Assembly (NCBI GenBank): GCA_013285505.1
Contig: CP053450.1
Coordinates: 852,796-916,795 of the forward strand
From: Planctomycetota bacterium
Lineage (GTDB): Bacteria > Planctomycetota > Phycisphaerae > Phycisphaerales > UBA1924
Direction: 5' to 3'
DNA: 64,000 nucleotides
A program made the position numbers and the translations under genes. The notes under the pieces were generated by a model. It was not told the DNA's origin, did no database searches, and saw only the letters and a program-made list of their open reading frames with translations. Shown piece after piece: positions 38,809 through 47,026 of this stretch. Within the stretch, counting starts at the first letter, position 1. Every line of letters begins with the position of its first letter.

Positions 38809-39759
38809 TTATCCCGCGTAGGGTTCGACCGTGATGTTCCACCCCGCGCGATCGACCGGCAGCGCGGTCGTCAGCTCGGCCTCCGAGACCTCCGCGTCGG
38901 CGTTGGTCAGCAGGTCCTTGAGCAGCACGAACGACTCGTCGTCCGCCTGGCTGATCGTCTTGGCCATCCGCGGCAGCAGCGTGTCACGCTGATACCACAC
39001 CCGGATCTCCCGCAGCTCCTTCTCGTTGGCCTCGGGCTTGGGCGTCAGCCGCAGCTGGTAGCACTTGCCCGCCACGCCCCGCAGCCCGCGCTCCTCTACA
39101 CCGTCGAGCCCGTCCAGAAGCTCCGCGTCGAACCGCGCCAGGATGTCCGCCCGACGCTGCTGGATCGGGATCGGGAAGGGCCCCTCACCCAGACGGAGCG
39201 GGTCCCACTTGTCGCCCGGCGCGACGACCTGCCGCCGGATGAACTGCTTGTCGAAGGGCCGCACCTCCGCGAGCCACTCGCCGTCGAAGATGTACCGCTC
39301 GCGATAGCCGGTCGTGGCGTCCTCGATGCGGCTGTCGTTGTCCAGCGCTAGCCTGTGGAATTCGATCGCGAAGCGCCGGTCGGGCGTCGCGCCCGCCTCG
39401 GCACCGGCCGGCGTGCTCACAAAGGCCAGCGTGCCGTCGCGCTGCTGGGTGTCGCCCTGGATGGCAAACGTCTTGACGTACCGCACCACGGCGCTGAGCC
39501 GGCGGACATCGTTGCCCGCGGTCTCAAGAGCGCCGAGCAACTCGTCGGCGTCGGTGTACTCGTCGGCGATCGATTCGGAGGCGGGCTGGGCGGGTGCCGC
39601 GTCGGCGATCAGCTCGTCAGAGGTGTTGACGACCGGCTCTGCTTGCACGACCGTTTCGGCGGCAGGTGCGGGCGCGTCCGCGGGCCGCACGGTGTGCCAC
39701 GAGAGCATCGCCGCGAGTACCGCCACGAGTTTGGTCATCACTGTGATTGCTGTCAGCAT
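38809..39759 (-). CDS. Exported LolA-like / DUF1571-type protein
   Basis: 316 aa. A hydrophobic N-terminus (MTKLVAVLAAMLSWHTVR) serves as signal, then an Ala/Pro-rich linker, then a LolA/LolB-like domain from about residue 70: ALETAGNDVRRLSAVVRYVKTF, YRERYIFDGEWLAEVRPFDKQFIRRQV and YQLRLTPKPEANEKELREIRVWYQ are the incomplete-barrel strands. Family members bind lipids or lipoproteins, but this group has no assigned role. ATG 39759 has GGAAGGA upstream. It is the first gene of a two-gene operon with the gluzincin. Confidence 0.7.
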   Translation of the reverse strand: MLTAITVMTKLVAVLAAMLSWHTVRPADAPAPAAETVVQAEPVVNTSDELIADAAPAQPASESIADEYTDADELLGALETAGNDVRRLSAVVRYVKTFAIQGDTQQRDGTLAFVSTPAGAEAGATPDRRFAIEFHRLALDNDSRIEDATTGYRERYIFDGEWLAEVRPFDKQFIRRQVVAPGDKWDPLRLGEGPFPIPIQQRRADILARFDAELLDGLDGVEERGLRGVAGKCYQLRLTPKPEANEKELREIRVWYQRDTLLPRMAKTISQADDESFVLLKDLLTNADAEVSEAELTTALPVDRAGWNITVEPYAG

Positions 39760-39898
39760 TCGGATTCCTTCCCAGGTCCATGATCGGCCCAGACCGGCTC
39801 ATGATCGGCCCGTGTGCGGACCATACGTCCGCTACCGCACCGCGAGACCCGCGGCCTCCGATTAGACGCCCGAGGGTGCCCGCCTGTTCCCCCATCGG

Positions 39899-40366
39899 CT
39901 ATTCCGGGTCGTCGGCGGGATTCTCGGCCGACGCAGCATGCCCGCGCACCGCCAGAAACTCCCGCAGGATCGCCGCCGCGGCCAGGGCGTCCCGTTTCTG
40001 CTTCTTCTGCTTGTGGGTCATGCCCGTCCGCCCCATCTCCCAGTCGGCCTGCACGCTGCTGAGCCGCTCGTCGTGGAGGTGGACCGTCCGGCCCGTCCGC
40101 TCGCCGAGGTGCATCCCGAACTGCCGGACCATCTTCGCCCGCGGGCCCTCGCTGTCGTCCATGTTCAGCGGCAGGCCCAGCACCAGCTCGTCCCGCGGCC
40201 CGAGCTGGTCTTCGATCGCGCGCGCAATCGCGTCGATCAGCGCCCGCCCCCCGTCCCGCTCCCGCGGCACCTCGATCACCTCGACCGCCGATGCCAGCCG
40301 CGTGATGTCGTCACCAACCGCGATTCCGGTCCGCTTGTCGCCGAGATCGATACAGAGGAATCGCAC
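39899..40366 (-). CDS. ruvX: RuvX/YqgF-family nuclease
   Basis: 155-aa RNase H-fold protein of the YqgF family (putative Holliday-junction resolvase or 16S rRNA 5'-end maturation). All three motifs are present: CIDLGDKRTGIAVGD at the N-terminus, VLGLPLNMD in the middle with LHDERLSS, and KRDALAAAAIL near the end. Length is normal. It is preceded by the Zn-ribbon gene with 9 nt between them. Confidence 0.9.
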   Translation of the reverse strand: MRFLCIDLGDKRTGIAVGDDITRLASAVEVIEVPRERDGGRALIDAIARAIEDQLGPRDELVLGLPLNMDDSEGPRAKMVRQFGMHLGERTGRTVHLHDERLSSVQADWEMGRTGMTHKQKKQKRDALAAAAILREFLAVRGHAASAENPADDPE

Positions 40367-40375
40367 GAAGGGAGT

Positions 40376-41062
40376 CTAGTTGGACGGCTTCTCAGGGGAT
40401 ACCGAACCCCCCTTGTGCCATGCACATTCCGGACATCCATCATCATATTTTGCACGCAGGTCATATCCGCACTGCGTGCACAGACCTCGTTCCAGCTTGG
40501 TCTTTCCGGACAAGCGCCTGCACCATCGCTTCAGATCCGCGGAGTCCGGCAACAGCCACGCGATCGGCAATACCAGCGCACCCAGCACCAGAGTGTTCAA
40601 CGTGGTGCCGAGCAAGAGCGGTGCAGTCCTGTGACCCCAGGAATCAGCTCGAAGTGCCCTCCAAGGCCAGCCGTAGGTGTGGATGGAGTGGTAGCTTCCG
40701 AACGTGGTCGGATACCCCGTCTCGGCGAGCCACTCGGGCGCGCTCCCGGCGGGGATTCTTGGCCAAGTGTCCTCGCGATAGGTCATGAGGAGCCGCGTGA
40801 CTGTGGCGTCCTCCATCCCGGTGAGCACGTTGGCGTCAATGAAGGAGTTTGTCAGACGATGTCGGGCATTGAGCCTGGCGAAGCCATCGGTATAGACGAC
40901 GAGAAACCGCTGTTCTCGTGCCGGTATCCCCGCGCTCGACTCCCACGCCTCGATCTGCCGCTCGAAGCCTTTGAAGAGGACGCATGAGATAATCGTCAGT
41001 GAAACCCCGCCCAGCACCCACCGGCGAACCACAACCCCCCAACTCCACCGCTTCCATCGCAT
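40376..41062 (-). CDS. Membrane protein with C-terminal zinc ribbon
   Basis: About 228 aa. First helix near residues 16-32 (VLGGVSLTIISCVLF), second near 155-175 (LNTLVLGALVLPIAWLL), with an exported domain between them. The C-terminus has CTQCGYDLRAKYDDGCPEC, the CxxC...CxxC zinc-ribbon motif often seen in planctomycete membrane proteins. The exported domain is not recognised. ATG 41062 is preferred; a start at 41098 would translate a short repeat (TGTGTTCATC copies). Ends 9 nt before ruvX. Confidence 0.65.
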   Translation of the reverse strand: MRWKRWSWGVVVRRWVLGGVSLTIISCVLFKGFERQIEAWESSAGIPAREQRFLVVYTDGFARLNARHRLTNSFIDANVLTGMEDATVTRLLMTYREDTWPRIPAGSAPEWLAETGYPTTFGSYHSIHTYGWPWRALRADSWGHRTAPLLLGTTLNTLVLGALVLPIAWLLPDSADLKRWCRRLSGKTKLERGLCTQCGYDLRAKYDDGCPECAWHKGGSVSPEKPSN

Positions 41063-41077
41063 GGGAGTCCTACGACA

Positions 41078-41104
41078 TCTGTGTTCATCTGTGTTCATCT
41101 GTGG
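41078..41104. repeat. Short TGTGTTCATC direct repeat
   Basis: Two full copies of a ten-base unit plus a partial third (ATCTGTGTTCATCTGTGTTCATCTGTGG). It lies between the Zn-ribbon protein and the mannose-1-phosphate guanylyltransferase gene and creates a spurious start codon on the minus strand. Confidence 0.7.
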
Positions 41105-41123
41105 CCAATGACTGGAGCACCGC

Positions 41124-42245
41124 CTATTTCAAGTCGTTCCTTGCCTGCTCGTGCGCCTTCTTCACATCCTGCGCCCGCTCCGCCGGCATGATGAGCGTCG
41201 CGTCGTCGGTCTGCACGACGATCAACCCCTCGCACCCGACCAGCGCCACGGTGTGGCCGTGCCCTTCCTTGCGGGTGCCGCCGGTGATGACGAGGTTGTC
41301 GGTGCTGTCCACCATCACCGTGTCGCCGGTGCCGCGGACGCGGTTGCCCGCGCCGTCGGCTTCGATCGTCTCGGCGTACGCCGGCCAGCTCCCCACATCG
41401 AGCCAGCGGAGGTCCATGTCCACGCCGCAGATCGAGACCGAGTCGTCCCGCGAGGCGGGCTCCATGATGCCGTAGTCCACGCTGGTTTTAGGCAGCGTCG
41501 GGTAGACCTCCTCGAGAGTGCGCGCGCGGTCAGGCGTGTCCCATGATGCCGCGATCCGTTCGAGGCCCTTGGCGTTCTCCGGGGCGTACTTGCCGAGCAG
41601 TTCCATGAACGTGCGCGCGTGGAAGATGAACATCCCGGCGTTCCAGCCGTACTGCCCACTCTCGACGTAGCGGGTCGCGGTCTCGAGGTCCGGCTTCTCC
41701 TTGAACTCGCGCACACCGAACGCGCGCGCATCGAAGCCCTCGACCCCGTCGCCCCTCTGCACATAGCCAAAGCCCGTCGCGGGATAGGTCGGCTTGATCG
41801 CGAACGTCACCAGCCGGCGCGGGTCCTGCTCGACCATCCGGAACCCCACGTCCATCGCGTCCCGGAACACCTCGTCCGGCTCGATGATGTGGTCGGCGGT
41901 GAGCACGGCGAAGACCGCGTCGGGGTCGTGCAGGCCGAAGACCGCGGCCGCGAATCCGACGGCGTTGATCGTGTCGCGTCCTTCCGGCTCGCCGAGGATC
42001 CGCTCGCCGGCAAAGTCGGGCAGGACGCGCTCGATCTCGCCCCGGTACCGCTCGCCGGTGCAGATCACGCGTCGCTCGGGGGGCACCAGCCCGTCAAGCC
42101 GGGCGGCGGCCAGTTCCAGCAGTGAGCACGGCCCCTCCTGCCCGTCGCGGAAGACGAACTGGATGAGCTGCTTGGGCAGCGCCTTGCGGCTCATCGGCCA
42201 GAGCCTTGTCCCCGCCCCGCCCGCCATGATCGTCGCGTATCGCAT
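41124..42245 (-). CDS. manC: Mannose-1-phosphate guanylyltransferase
   Basis: Makes GDP-mannose from mannose-1-phosphate and GTP for polysaccharide or glycan synthesis. The nucleotidyltransferase signature MAGGAGTRLWPMSRKALPKQ opens the protein; TADHII (metal/nucleotide), GFGYVQRG, EFKEKPD, YGWNAGMFIF and the left-handed beta-helix region TVALVGCEGLIVVQTDDATLIM follow. At 373 aa it is the single-domain form without a phosphomannose isomerase cupin. ATG 42245. A sugar-nucleotide epimerase gene lies close by on the other strand. Confidence 0.92.
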   Translation of the reverse strand: MRYATIMAGGAGTRLWPMSRKALPKQLIQFVFRDGQEGPCSLLELAAARLDGLVPPERRVICTGERYRGEIERVLPDFAGERILGEPEGRDTINAVGFAAAVFGLHDPDAVFAVLTADHIIEPDEVFRDAMDVGFRMVEQDPRRLVTFAIKPTYPATGFGYVQRGDGVEGFDARAFGVREFKEKPDLETATRYVESGQYGWNAGMFIFHARTFMELLGKYAPENAKGLERIAASWDTPDRARTLEEVYPTLPKTSVDYGIMEPASRDDSVSICGVDMDLRWLDVGSWPAYAETIEADGAGNRVRGTGDTVMVDSTDNLVITGGTRKEGHGHTVALVGCEGLIVVQTDDATLIMPAERAQDVKKAHEQARNDLK

Positions 42246-42302
42246 GCCGATTCCTGTGCCTGAATCCGGTCCCGGCCGCGGTCGGGCCGTTGTCTGACGA
42301 GC

Positions 42303-42356
42303 CCTGAGCGCAAGCTCAGGATCCCTTCCCGTACTGTCCCGAGCTTGCGCTCGGGG
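42303..42356. repeat. Pair of palindromes upstream of manC
   Basis: CCTGAGCGCAAGCTCAGG (from 42304) and CCCGAGCTTGCGCTCGGG (about 42338-42355) are related palindromes in opposite orientation in the 132-bp gap between ruvA and manC. Each forms a strong hairpin; they may end the ruvA transcript. Confidence 0.75.
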
Positions 42357-42377
42357 TTCGTTGTTGCTCGGGGCCCG

Positions 42378-43031
42378 CTACCCCTGCCCGAACACCTTGG
42401 CGACCAGATCCTCGCCGCTGAGCGACTCGGGGTCGGCCCCGCGGAGGGCCCGCTCGATGGCCCGTTCGGCCTCGGCCTGGGTCTGGCCGAGTTCCATGAG
42501 CACGGCCAGCGCGTCCTCGACGGCCGCCGCGGCTCCGGTCGGGATCGACAACTTCGTCGCCGGGATTGAGCCCTTGCCCTCGACGATCACGCCGGGATCG
42601 ACGAAGGCGTCCAGCTTGCCAGTGAGCTCGGCGATGATCGTCTCGGCAAGCCGCTTGCCGATCTCGGGGAGCCGTTGGAGCCCCTTGGCGTCCTTGGCGG
42701 CGACCATGGCCGCGATCTCGGACGGCGGTAAAGCGATGGCCTTCAACGCTTTACGGTTCCCCAGGCCCTTCACGCTGGTGAAGATCTCGAAGAATCGGCG
42801 GTCCTCGGGGCGTCCGAACCCGACGATCCGGGGGATGAAGCTGGAGCCCTGGCCCTGGGCCTCGAGGTATTCCATGGTGTGCAGGGTGACCGTTCGGCCC
42901 CGGTCGCCGGCCAGACGCTCGGCGAGGTAGGCCGGGACAAGCACCTGCCTTGCCAGCCCGTGTTCGGGCTGATCGAGCACCACGGCGTTGCCCTCGACGC
43001 CTTCCACTGTTCCGACGAGCCTGCAGATCAT
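42378..43031 (-). CDS. ruvA: Holliday junction branch migration protein RuvA
   Basis: DNA-junction-binding partner of RuvB in recombination repair. Domain I is the OB fold (MICRLVGTVEGVEGNAVVLD...), domain II has tandem helix-hairpin-helix motifs (FFEIFTSVKGLGNRKALKAI and LQRLPEIGKRLAETIIAEL), and domain III (about 160-217, AVEDALAVLMELGQTQAEAERAI) contacts RuvB. Length 217 aa is close to family size. Start ATG 43031. Neither ruvB nor ruvC is adjacent. Confidence 0.93.
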   Translation of the reverse strand: MICRLVGTVEGVEGNAVVLDQPEHGLARQVLVPAYLAERLAGDRGRTVTLHTMEYLEAQGQGSSFIPRIVGFGRPEDRRFFEIFTSVKGLGNRKALKAIALPPSEIAAMVAAKDAKGLQRLPEIGKRLAETIIAELTGKLDAFVDPGVIVEGKGSIPATKLSIPTGAAAAVEDALAVLMELGQTQAEAERAIERALRGADPESLSGEDLVAKVFGQG

Positions 43032-43207
43032 GGGGGTAGTAAAGCAGCATCCGCGGCTCGCTGCGCTGCGGGCCCGACCGCCGCCCGGCCGCCGCCCCCC
43101 GGCTCAATCGGGACGGTCCGGCCTGAACGGGTGCGAGACGGGACGCCGATTGTGCCGATAAGCCCCCTGTCGTGTGCCCTCTTGTCCCGCACGACCGGAG
43201 GATGTCG

Positions 43208-44806
43208 ATGCCCACAGAGTTTCCGAGCCGCAGGACCGACCGGGCCACCGAGCCCAAGCCCGTGCCCTCAGTCGTCCTTGTCGGGACGCCGGACACGCTC
43301 GCGGCTCTGGTTTCGCAGCTCTCGCCCGGGGCCGGCCCGCGCCCGATCGGGGCGGTGGTCGTGGGTGGCTCGGTCGCCGAGGGCCGCGGGGCGATGGCCG
43401 AGCAGACCGTGGGTGCCACCGACCTGCCAATCTTGGACTCACTGGACGATCTCGCCCGGCTCTCGGCAAGGCCCCGAGCCGCGATTGTCAGTCTTCCGGC
43501 GTCGCAGCCGATGCTCATCGCCCGGACCCGGGCGGCTCTGGCCGACCTCGGGATCGAGGAGCGGTTCGTGCCGCCGCTGGCCGACGCCCTTGCGCCGGTG
43601 CCGGACACCCGGTCGTGGTGGCGGCCCCAGCCCGCGGCCATCGACCCGGCGGTCCTGATCGGGCGCGACCCGCACCGGCTCGACCGGGCGGCGGTCGGAC
43701 GGGTGCTGCGGGGCAAGCGGGTGCTGATCACAGGGGCGGGTGGCTCGATCGGGTCGGAACTGGCGCGGATCGCGGCCGACTTTGATCCGGAGATGCTGGT
43801 CCTGATGGAGCGTTCGGAGAATGCGCTCTTTGAGATCGACCGCCAGATTGCGCGCGCGGGCGTGCACCGTCGCGCGGTGCTGCACGATGTGGTGGACGCT
43901 CCCGGAACGCGCCGGCTGCTGACCGAGCTGCGTCCGGACGTGATCTTCCACGCCGCGGCCCACAAGCACGTGCCGCTGATGGAGGACCATCCGGCCCACG
44001 CGGTGACCAACAACGTCTTTGGGACCAAATCGGTCGCCGACGCGGCGGCGGCTGCGGGGTGCGGGCACTTCGTGCTGATCTCGACCGACAAGGCGGTGCA
44101 CCCGACCAGCGTGATGGGCGCGACCAAGCGGGTGGCGGAGCAGTATGTGCGGCATCTGCACAGGGAGTTGCGGGAAGGCGGGCTGGAAAGCCCGCCCCCC
44201 GGTGCTGGATCGGCGGAGCCGACGATGTTCTCGGTGGTGCGGTTCGGGAATGTGCTCGGTTCGGCGTGCAGCGTGCTGCCGATCTGGGCGGCGCAGCTGG
44301 CCGAGGGGGCGCCGATCACGATCACCGACCCGCGGATGACGCGGTTCTTCATGACGATCCCCGAAGCGGCGACGCTGGTCGCCCAGGCCGCGGCCCTGAG
44401 TGAGGGCTCGACCGATGCCCCGCTGTATGTGCTGGACATGGGCGAGCCGATCCGGATCGTGGATCTGGCCGAGCGGCTGATCCGGCTTCAGGGGCTCGAG
44501 CCGGTCTTCGCGGCCGACGGTCGGCAGTCTGTCGCGACGCCGGGCAAGGCTGAGGTGGTGTTCACGGGGATCCGGCCCGGCGAGAAGCTGCACGAGGAGC
44601 TGACGTACGCCGCGGAGCCGCTTCGGCCGACCCCGCACCGGGGCATCCGGTCGTTCGACGCCGGGGGCGATCCGTTGCCCGACGTTGCGGCGATCATCGC
44701 CGCTCTGGACGCCGCCCGGGGCGACAGCGATCCTCAGGTGGCCCTGGAGGCGCTCCACGAGGCGGTCCCGGAACTTGGTGCAACTTGTTTGCGACTGGCC
44801 GGGTAA
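43208..44806 (+). CDS. CapD-like nucleotide-sugar epimerase/dehydratase without membrane domain
   Basis: 532 aa. The C-terminal two thirds is a polysaccharide-biosynthesis SDR of the CapD/FlaA1/PglF type: NAD motif TGAGGSIGSELAR, AAAHKHVPLMEDHP, STDKAVHPTSVMGATKRVAEQY and GIRPGEKLHEELT. It acts on UDP-sugars (4,6-dehydration or epimerisation), exact product unknown. The N-terminal domain (about 12-110) resembles the CoA-binding-like domain of the membrane forms, but the four transmembrane helices are absent. ATG 43208 has GGAGG at 43197-43201; an ATG at 43202 is too close to that site. Confidence 0.87.
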   Translation: MPTEFPSRRTDRATEPKPVPSVVLVGTPDTLAALVSQLSPGAGPRPIGAVVVGGSVAEGRGAMAEQTVGATDLPILDSLDDLARLSARPRAAIVSLPASQPMLIARTRAALADLGIEERFVPPLADALAPVPDTRSWWRPQPAAIDPAVLIGRDPHRLDRAAVGRVLRGKRVLITGAGGSIGSELARIAADFDPEMLVLMERSENALFEIDRQIARAGVHRRAVLHDVVDAPGTRRLLTELRPDVIFHAAAHKHVPLMEDHPAHAVTNNVFGTKSVADAAAAAGCGHFVLISTDKAVHPTSVMGATKRVAEQYVRHLHRELREGGLESPPPGAGSAEPTMFSVVRFGNVLGSACSVLPIWAAQLAEGAPITITDPRMTRFFMTIPEAATLVAQAAALSEGSTDAPLYVLDMGEPIRIVDLAERLIRLQGLEPVFAADGRQSVATPGKAEVVFTGIRPGEKLHEELTYAAEPLRPTPHRGIRSFDAGGDPLPDVAAIIAALDAARGDSDPQVALEALHEAVPELGATCLRLAG

Positions 44807-44933
44807 AGATTGTGTTAGGGATGAGGTTGACAGGTCGTCCGGGCGAGCGACAATCGGGTCTGGCCGACGAGCAACCGAATGCGGGTGATCCCGAACCATT
44901 CCCCCGGGTGCGGCCCGCCCCAGGAACTCCACA

Positions 44934-45269
44934 ATGACCACTTTCGCCGGCACATCCGACCAGCAGCTTGCGATCGCCGAGGCGCGGACTCGGGCCGAGC
45001 AGACGCTCCGGCAGTTGCAGTCGGCTCGGGACGAATCGGAGCGACGGCTGCTCGAGTCGGGCCAGCCCGACCATCTGAAGCGCGTGACGGGCAGGAGCGC
45101 GTTGGAGAACGCGATCGCGGCGGCTCAGCACGTGATCGACACGCTGGATCGTCAGGCCGGCATCGAGTCGGCGAGGCCGTCCCGGTCGGAGCGTCGCGAG
45201 GTCCCGGTGGTCACGATCGACCCCTCGGTCGCGGCTTCGAGGCAGAACCGTTTCGCCCGCGTTTCGTAG
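44934..45269 (+). CDS. Small helical protein of unknown function
   Basis: 111 aa, unrecognised. A charged helix (LAIAEARTRAEQTLRQLQSARDESERRLLES) and a second (ALENAIAAAQHVIDTLDRQ) are followed by an Arg/Ser-rich tail. No signal or membrane segment. It lies between the CapD-like gene (127 nt upstream) and dut (42 nt downstream), and may share a transcript with dut. Coding potential rests on codon regularity only. Confidence 0.55.
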   Translation: MTTFAGTSDQQLAIAEARTRAEQTLRQLQSARDESERRLLESGQPDHLKRVTGRSALENAIAAAQHVIDTLDRQAGIESARPSRSERREVPVVTIDPSVAASRQNRFARVS

Positions 45270-45311
45270 GGCCGGAACGCGCTGGCGGCTGTTCTTCGCT
45301 ACGCTGAGCCC

Positions 45312-45809
45312 ATGACGACCACCCCCATGCTCCACGTGCGCCGGCTCGATCCGCGCGCTGCTCTTCCGTGCTACCAGACCGAGCAGGCGGCGGGGATGGA
45401 CCTCGCGGCGTGCCTGCCGCGGGGGGAGTGTGACGCGGAGACGCTGGAGATCGGTCCCGGCGACATCGTGAAGGTGCCGACGGGGATCGCGATCGCGCTG
45501 CCGGAGGGTCACGAGGGCCAGGTCCGGCCGCGTTCTGGTCTGGCGACGCGGCACGGTCTGACGGTGGTGAACGCGCCGGGGACGATCGACGCGGACTACC
45601 GGGGCGAGCTGATGGTGGCGTTGATCAACCTGGGGGGGCGTCCGGTCCGCATCTCCCACGGCGACCGGATCGCCCAGCTGGTGGTGGCGCCTGTGTCGCG
45701 GGCGATGGTGGCTGTGGTGGCGTCTCTGGACGAGACGGAGCGGGGTTCGGGCGGGTTTGGATCCACTGGTTTTGCAGGTTTTGTCCCTAGTGAAACCAGG
45801 GAAATTTAG
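45312..45809 (+). CDS. dut: dUTP diphosphatase
   Basis: Hydrolyses dUTP to dUMP, keeping uracil out of DNA. All five trimeric dUTPase motifs are present in order: [38 protein letters not shown] and [11 protein letters not shown]. Length 165 aa is slightly above the usual 150. ATG 45312. Confidence 0.95.
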   Translation: MTTTPMLHVRRLDPRAALPCYQTEQAAGMDLAACLPRGECDAETLEIGPGDIVKVPTGIAIALPEGHEGQVRPRSGLATRHGLTVVNAPGTIDADYRGELMVALINLGGRPVRISHGDRIAQLVVAPVSRAMVAVVASLDETERGSGGFGSTGFAGFVPSETREI

Positions 45810-46097
45810 GCGACTGAAGCGCCCAGATTGCCAAACAGGGCCTCGATCAGGTGGAAGCCATGGTCCGGATTCAAAAATGTTTACGGATTCGGTTGCAAAG
45901 GCTTCATTTCCACTTGCGTGCTAGTGCGTAACCAGTATTCTTGTCAACGGATGGCATGAGATTGATCGTGGAGAGGATTGCTCGAGACTTTCAACCGCAT
46001 GACATTCAGTTGTGACGAGGTGTGTTCCTCGTCGGGGGCCTCGTGGCCTCGCCCGTTCAGGTGCATTCTGCACGTTTGATTTGTGAGGAGACAAGAT
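45810..46097 (+). promoter_or_regulatory. Intergenic region upstream of the PEP-CTERM-like gene
   Basis: 288 bp without a gene. A markedly A/T-rich part at 45858-45945 (ATTCAAAAATGTTTACGGATTCGG onwards) is the likely promoter area, and GAGGAG at 46085-46090 is the ribosome site. No terminator is clear after dut. Confidence 0.4.
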
Positions 46098-46805
46098 ATG
46101 AAGACCGTTTCTGTGCTCACCATCGTTTCGATCGCCGGCGTGGCTTCCGCGCAGGCCGTTTCCGTCGGCAACGGCAACCCCGCCAACCTCGGCAACGATC
46201 CGTTCTCCAACCGTGCGACCCTCTGGGACAACGGCGACACCGACGGCACCAACGGCTACAGCCAGGCGACCTCGGGCGTCTTCGGCGCTTCCCGCTCGAC
46301 CCTCGATGACTTCGAAGTCACCGACAACGCCGGCTGGATCCTGAACGACTTCCACACCCTCGGTCTGTGGTCCTCCGGCGCCGTCAACCAGGGCACCGGC
46401 TACGTGCTCAACTTCTGGTCGGACAACGCTGGTTCCCCCGGTGCCCCCATCGCTTCGGCCAACGTGACCAGCTACGCTGAGAACGTGACCGGTCGCAGCT
46501 GGTTCAGCCGTCCCGAGGTCGCCATCGACGTGACCTACGACGACGTCTTCCTCGCCCCCGGGCGCTACTGGGTTGAGATGCAGGTCGTTGGCCCCGAGAA
46601 CCACTTCCAGATGGTCCGTTCGGGCGTCACCGGCTCCGAGAGCTGGGTCAACTACAGCGACCTCGGCGGTCTGCAGTCCGGCTCGGCGATCTTCGGCGCC
46701 GCCGCCGACATCGCGTTCAGCCTGACCGGCGATGTCGCCCCGGCCCCCGGCGCCCTCGCGCTGCTCGGCCTCGGTGGCCTGGCCGCCGCCCGTCGTCGCC
46801 GCTAA
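46098..46805 (+). CDS. Secreted protein with PEP-CTERM-like sorting tail
   Basis: 235 aa. Signal peptide MKTVSVLTIVSIAGVASAQA, then an unrecognised mature domain rich in Asn, Gly and Asp with no cysteine (TLDDFEVTDNAGW, YVLNFWSDNAGSPGAPI, APGRYWVEMQVVG look like a beta-sandwich). The tail APAPGALALLGLGGLAAARRRR has the Pro-hydrophobic-Arg layout of PEP-CTERM proteins, thought to be processed by an exosortase-type enzyme; no exosortase is in the window. ATG 46098 has GAGGAG. It is a single-gene unit closed by a strong terminator. Confidence 0.82.
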   Translation: MKTVSVLTIVSIAGVASAQAVSVGNGNPANLGNDPFSNRATLWDNGDTDGTNGYSQATSGVFGASRSTLDDFEVTDNAGWILNDFHTLGLWSSGAVNQGTGYVLNFWSDNAGSPGAPIASANVTSYAENVTGRSWFSRPEVAIDVTYDDVFLAPGRYWVEMQVVGPENHFQMVRSGVTGSESWVNYSDLGGLQSGSAIFGAAADIAFSLTGDVAPAPGALALLGLGGLAAARRRR

Positions 46806-46836
46806 TACAGCGCCTCGACTGGTACCCTGATCCGAT

Positions 46837-46872
46837 GGACCGCCCGCCTTTGTGCGGGCGGTCCTCTTTTTT
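46837..46872 (+). terminator. Rho-independent terminator
   Basis: Perfect 11-bp stem GGACCGCCCGC (46837-46847) and GCGGGCGGTCC (46854-46864), followed by TCTTTTTT. Confidence 0.92.
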
Positions 46873-47026
46873 GCACCCTCGGATTCCGCCCCCACGCGCG
46901 TTCAGACGCGATCCGGAGGCCGTGTTACGAACCGGTTGCGCACCGGGGCCGCCCTGATCGGTATCTCTCACTGTGGACCGCTGCACGCCGCAGCCGCCTG
47001 AGATCACACCGAGCAGGAGCCCAGTG

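Noticed and set aside
41062-41098. Start of the Zn-ribbon gene at 41098 (MNTDEHR...)
   Set aside because: It would translate a short TGTGTTCATC repeat that is intergenic; ATG 41062 is adequate.
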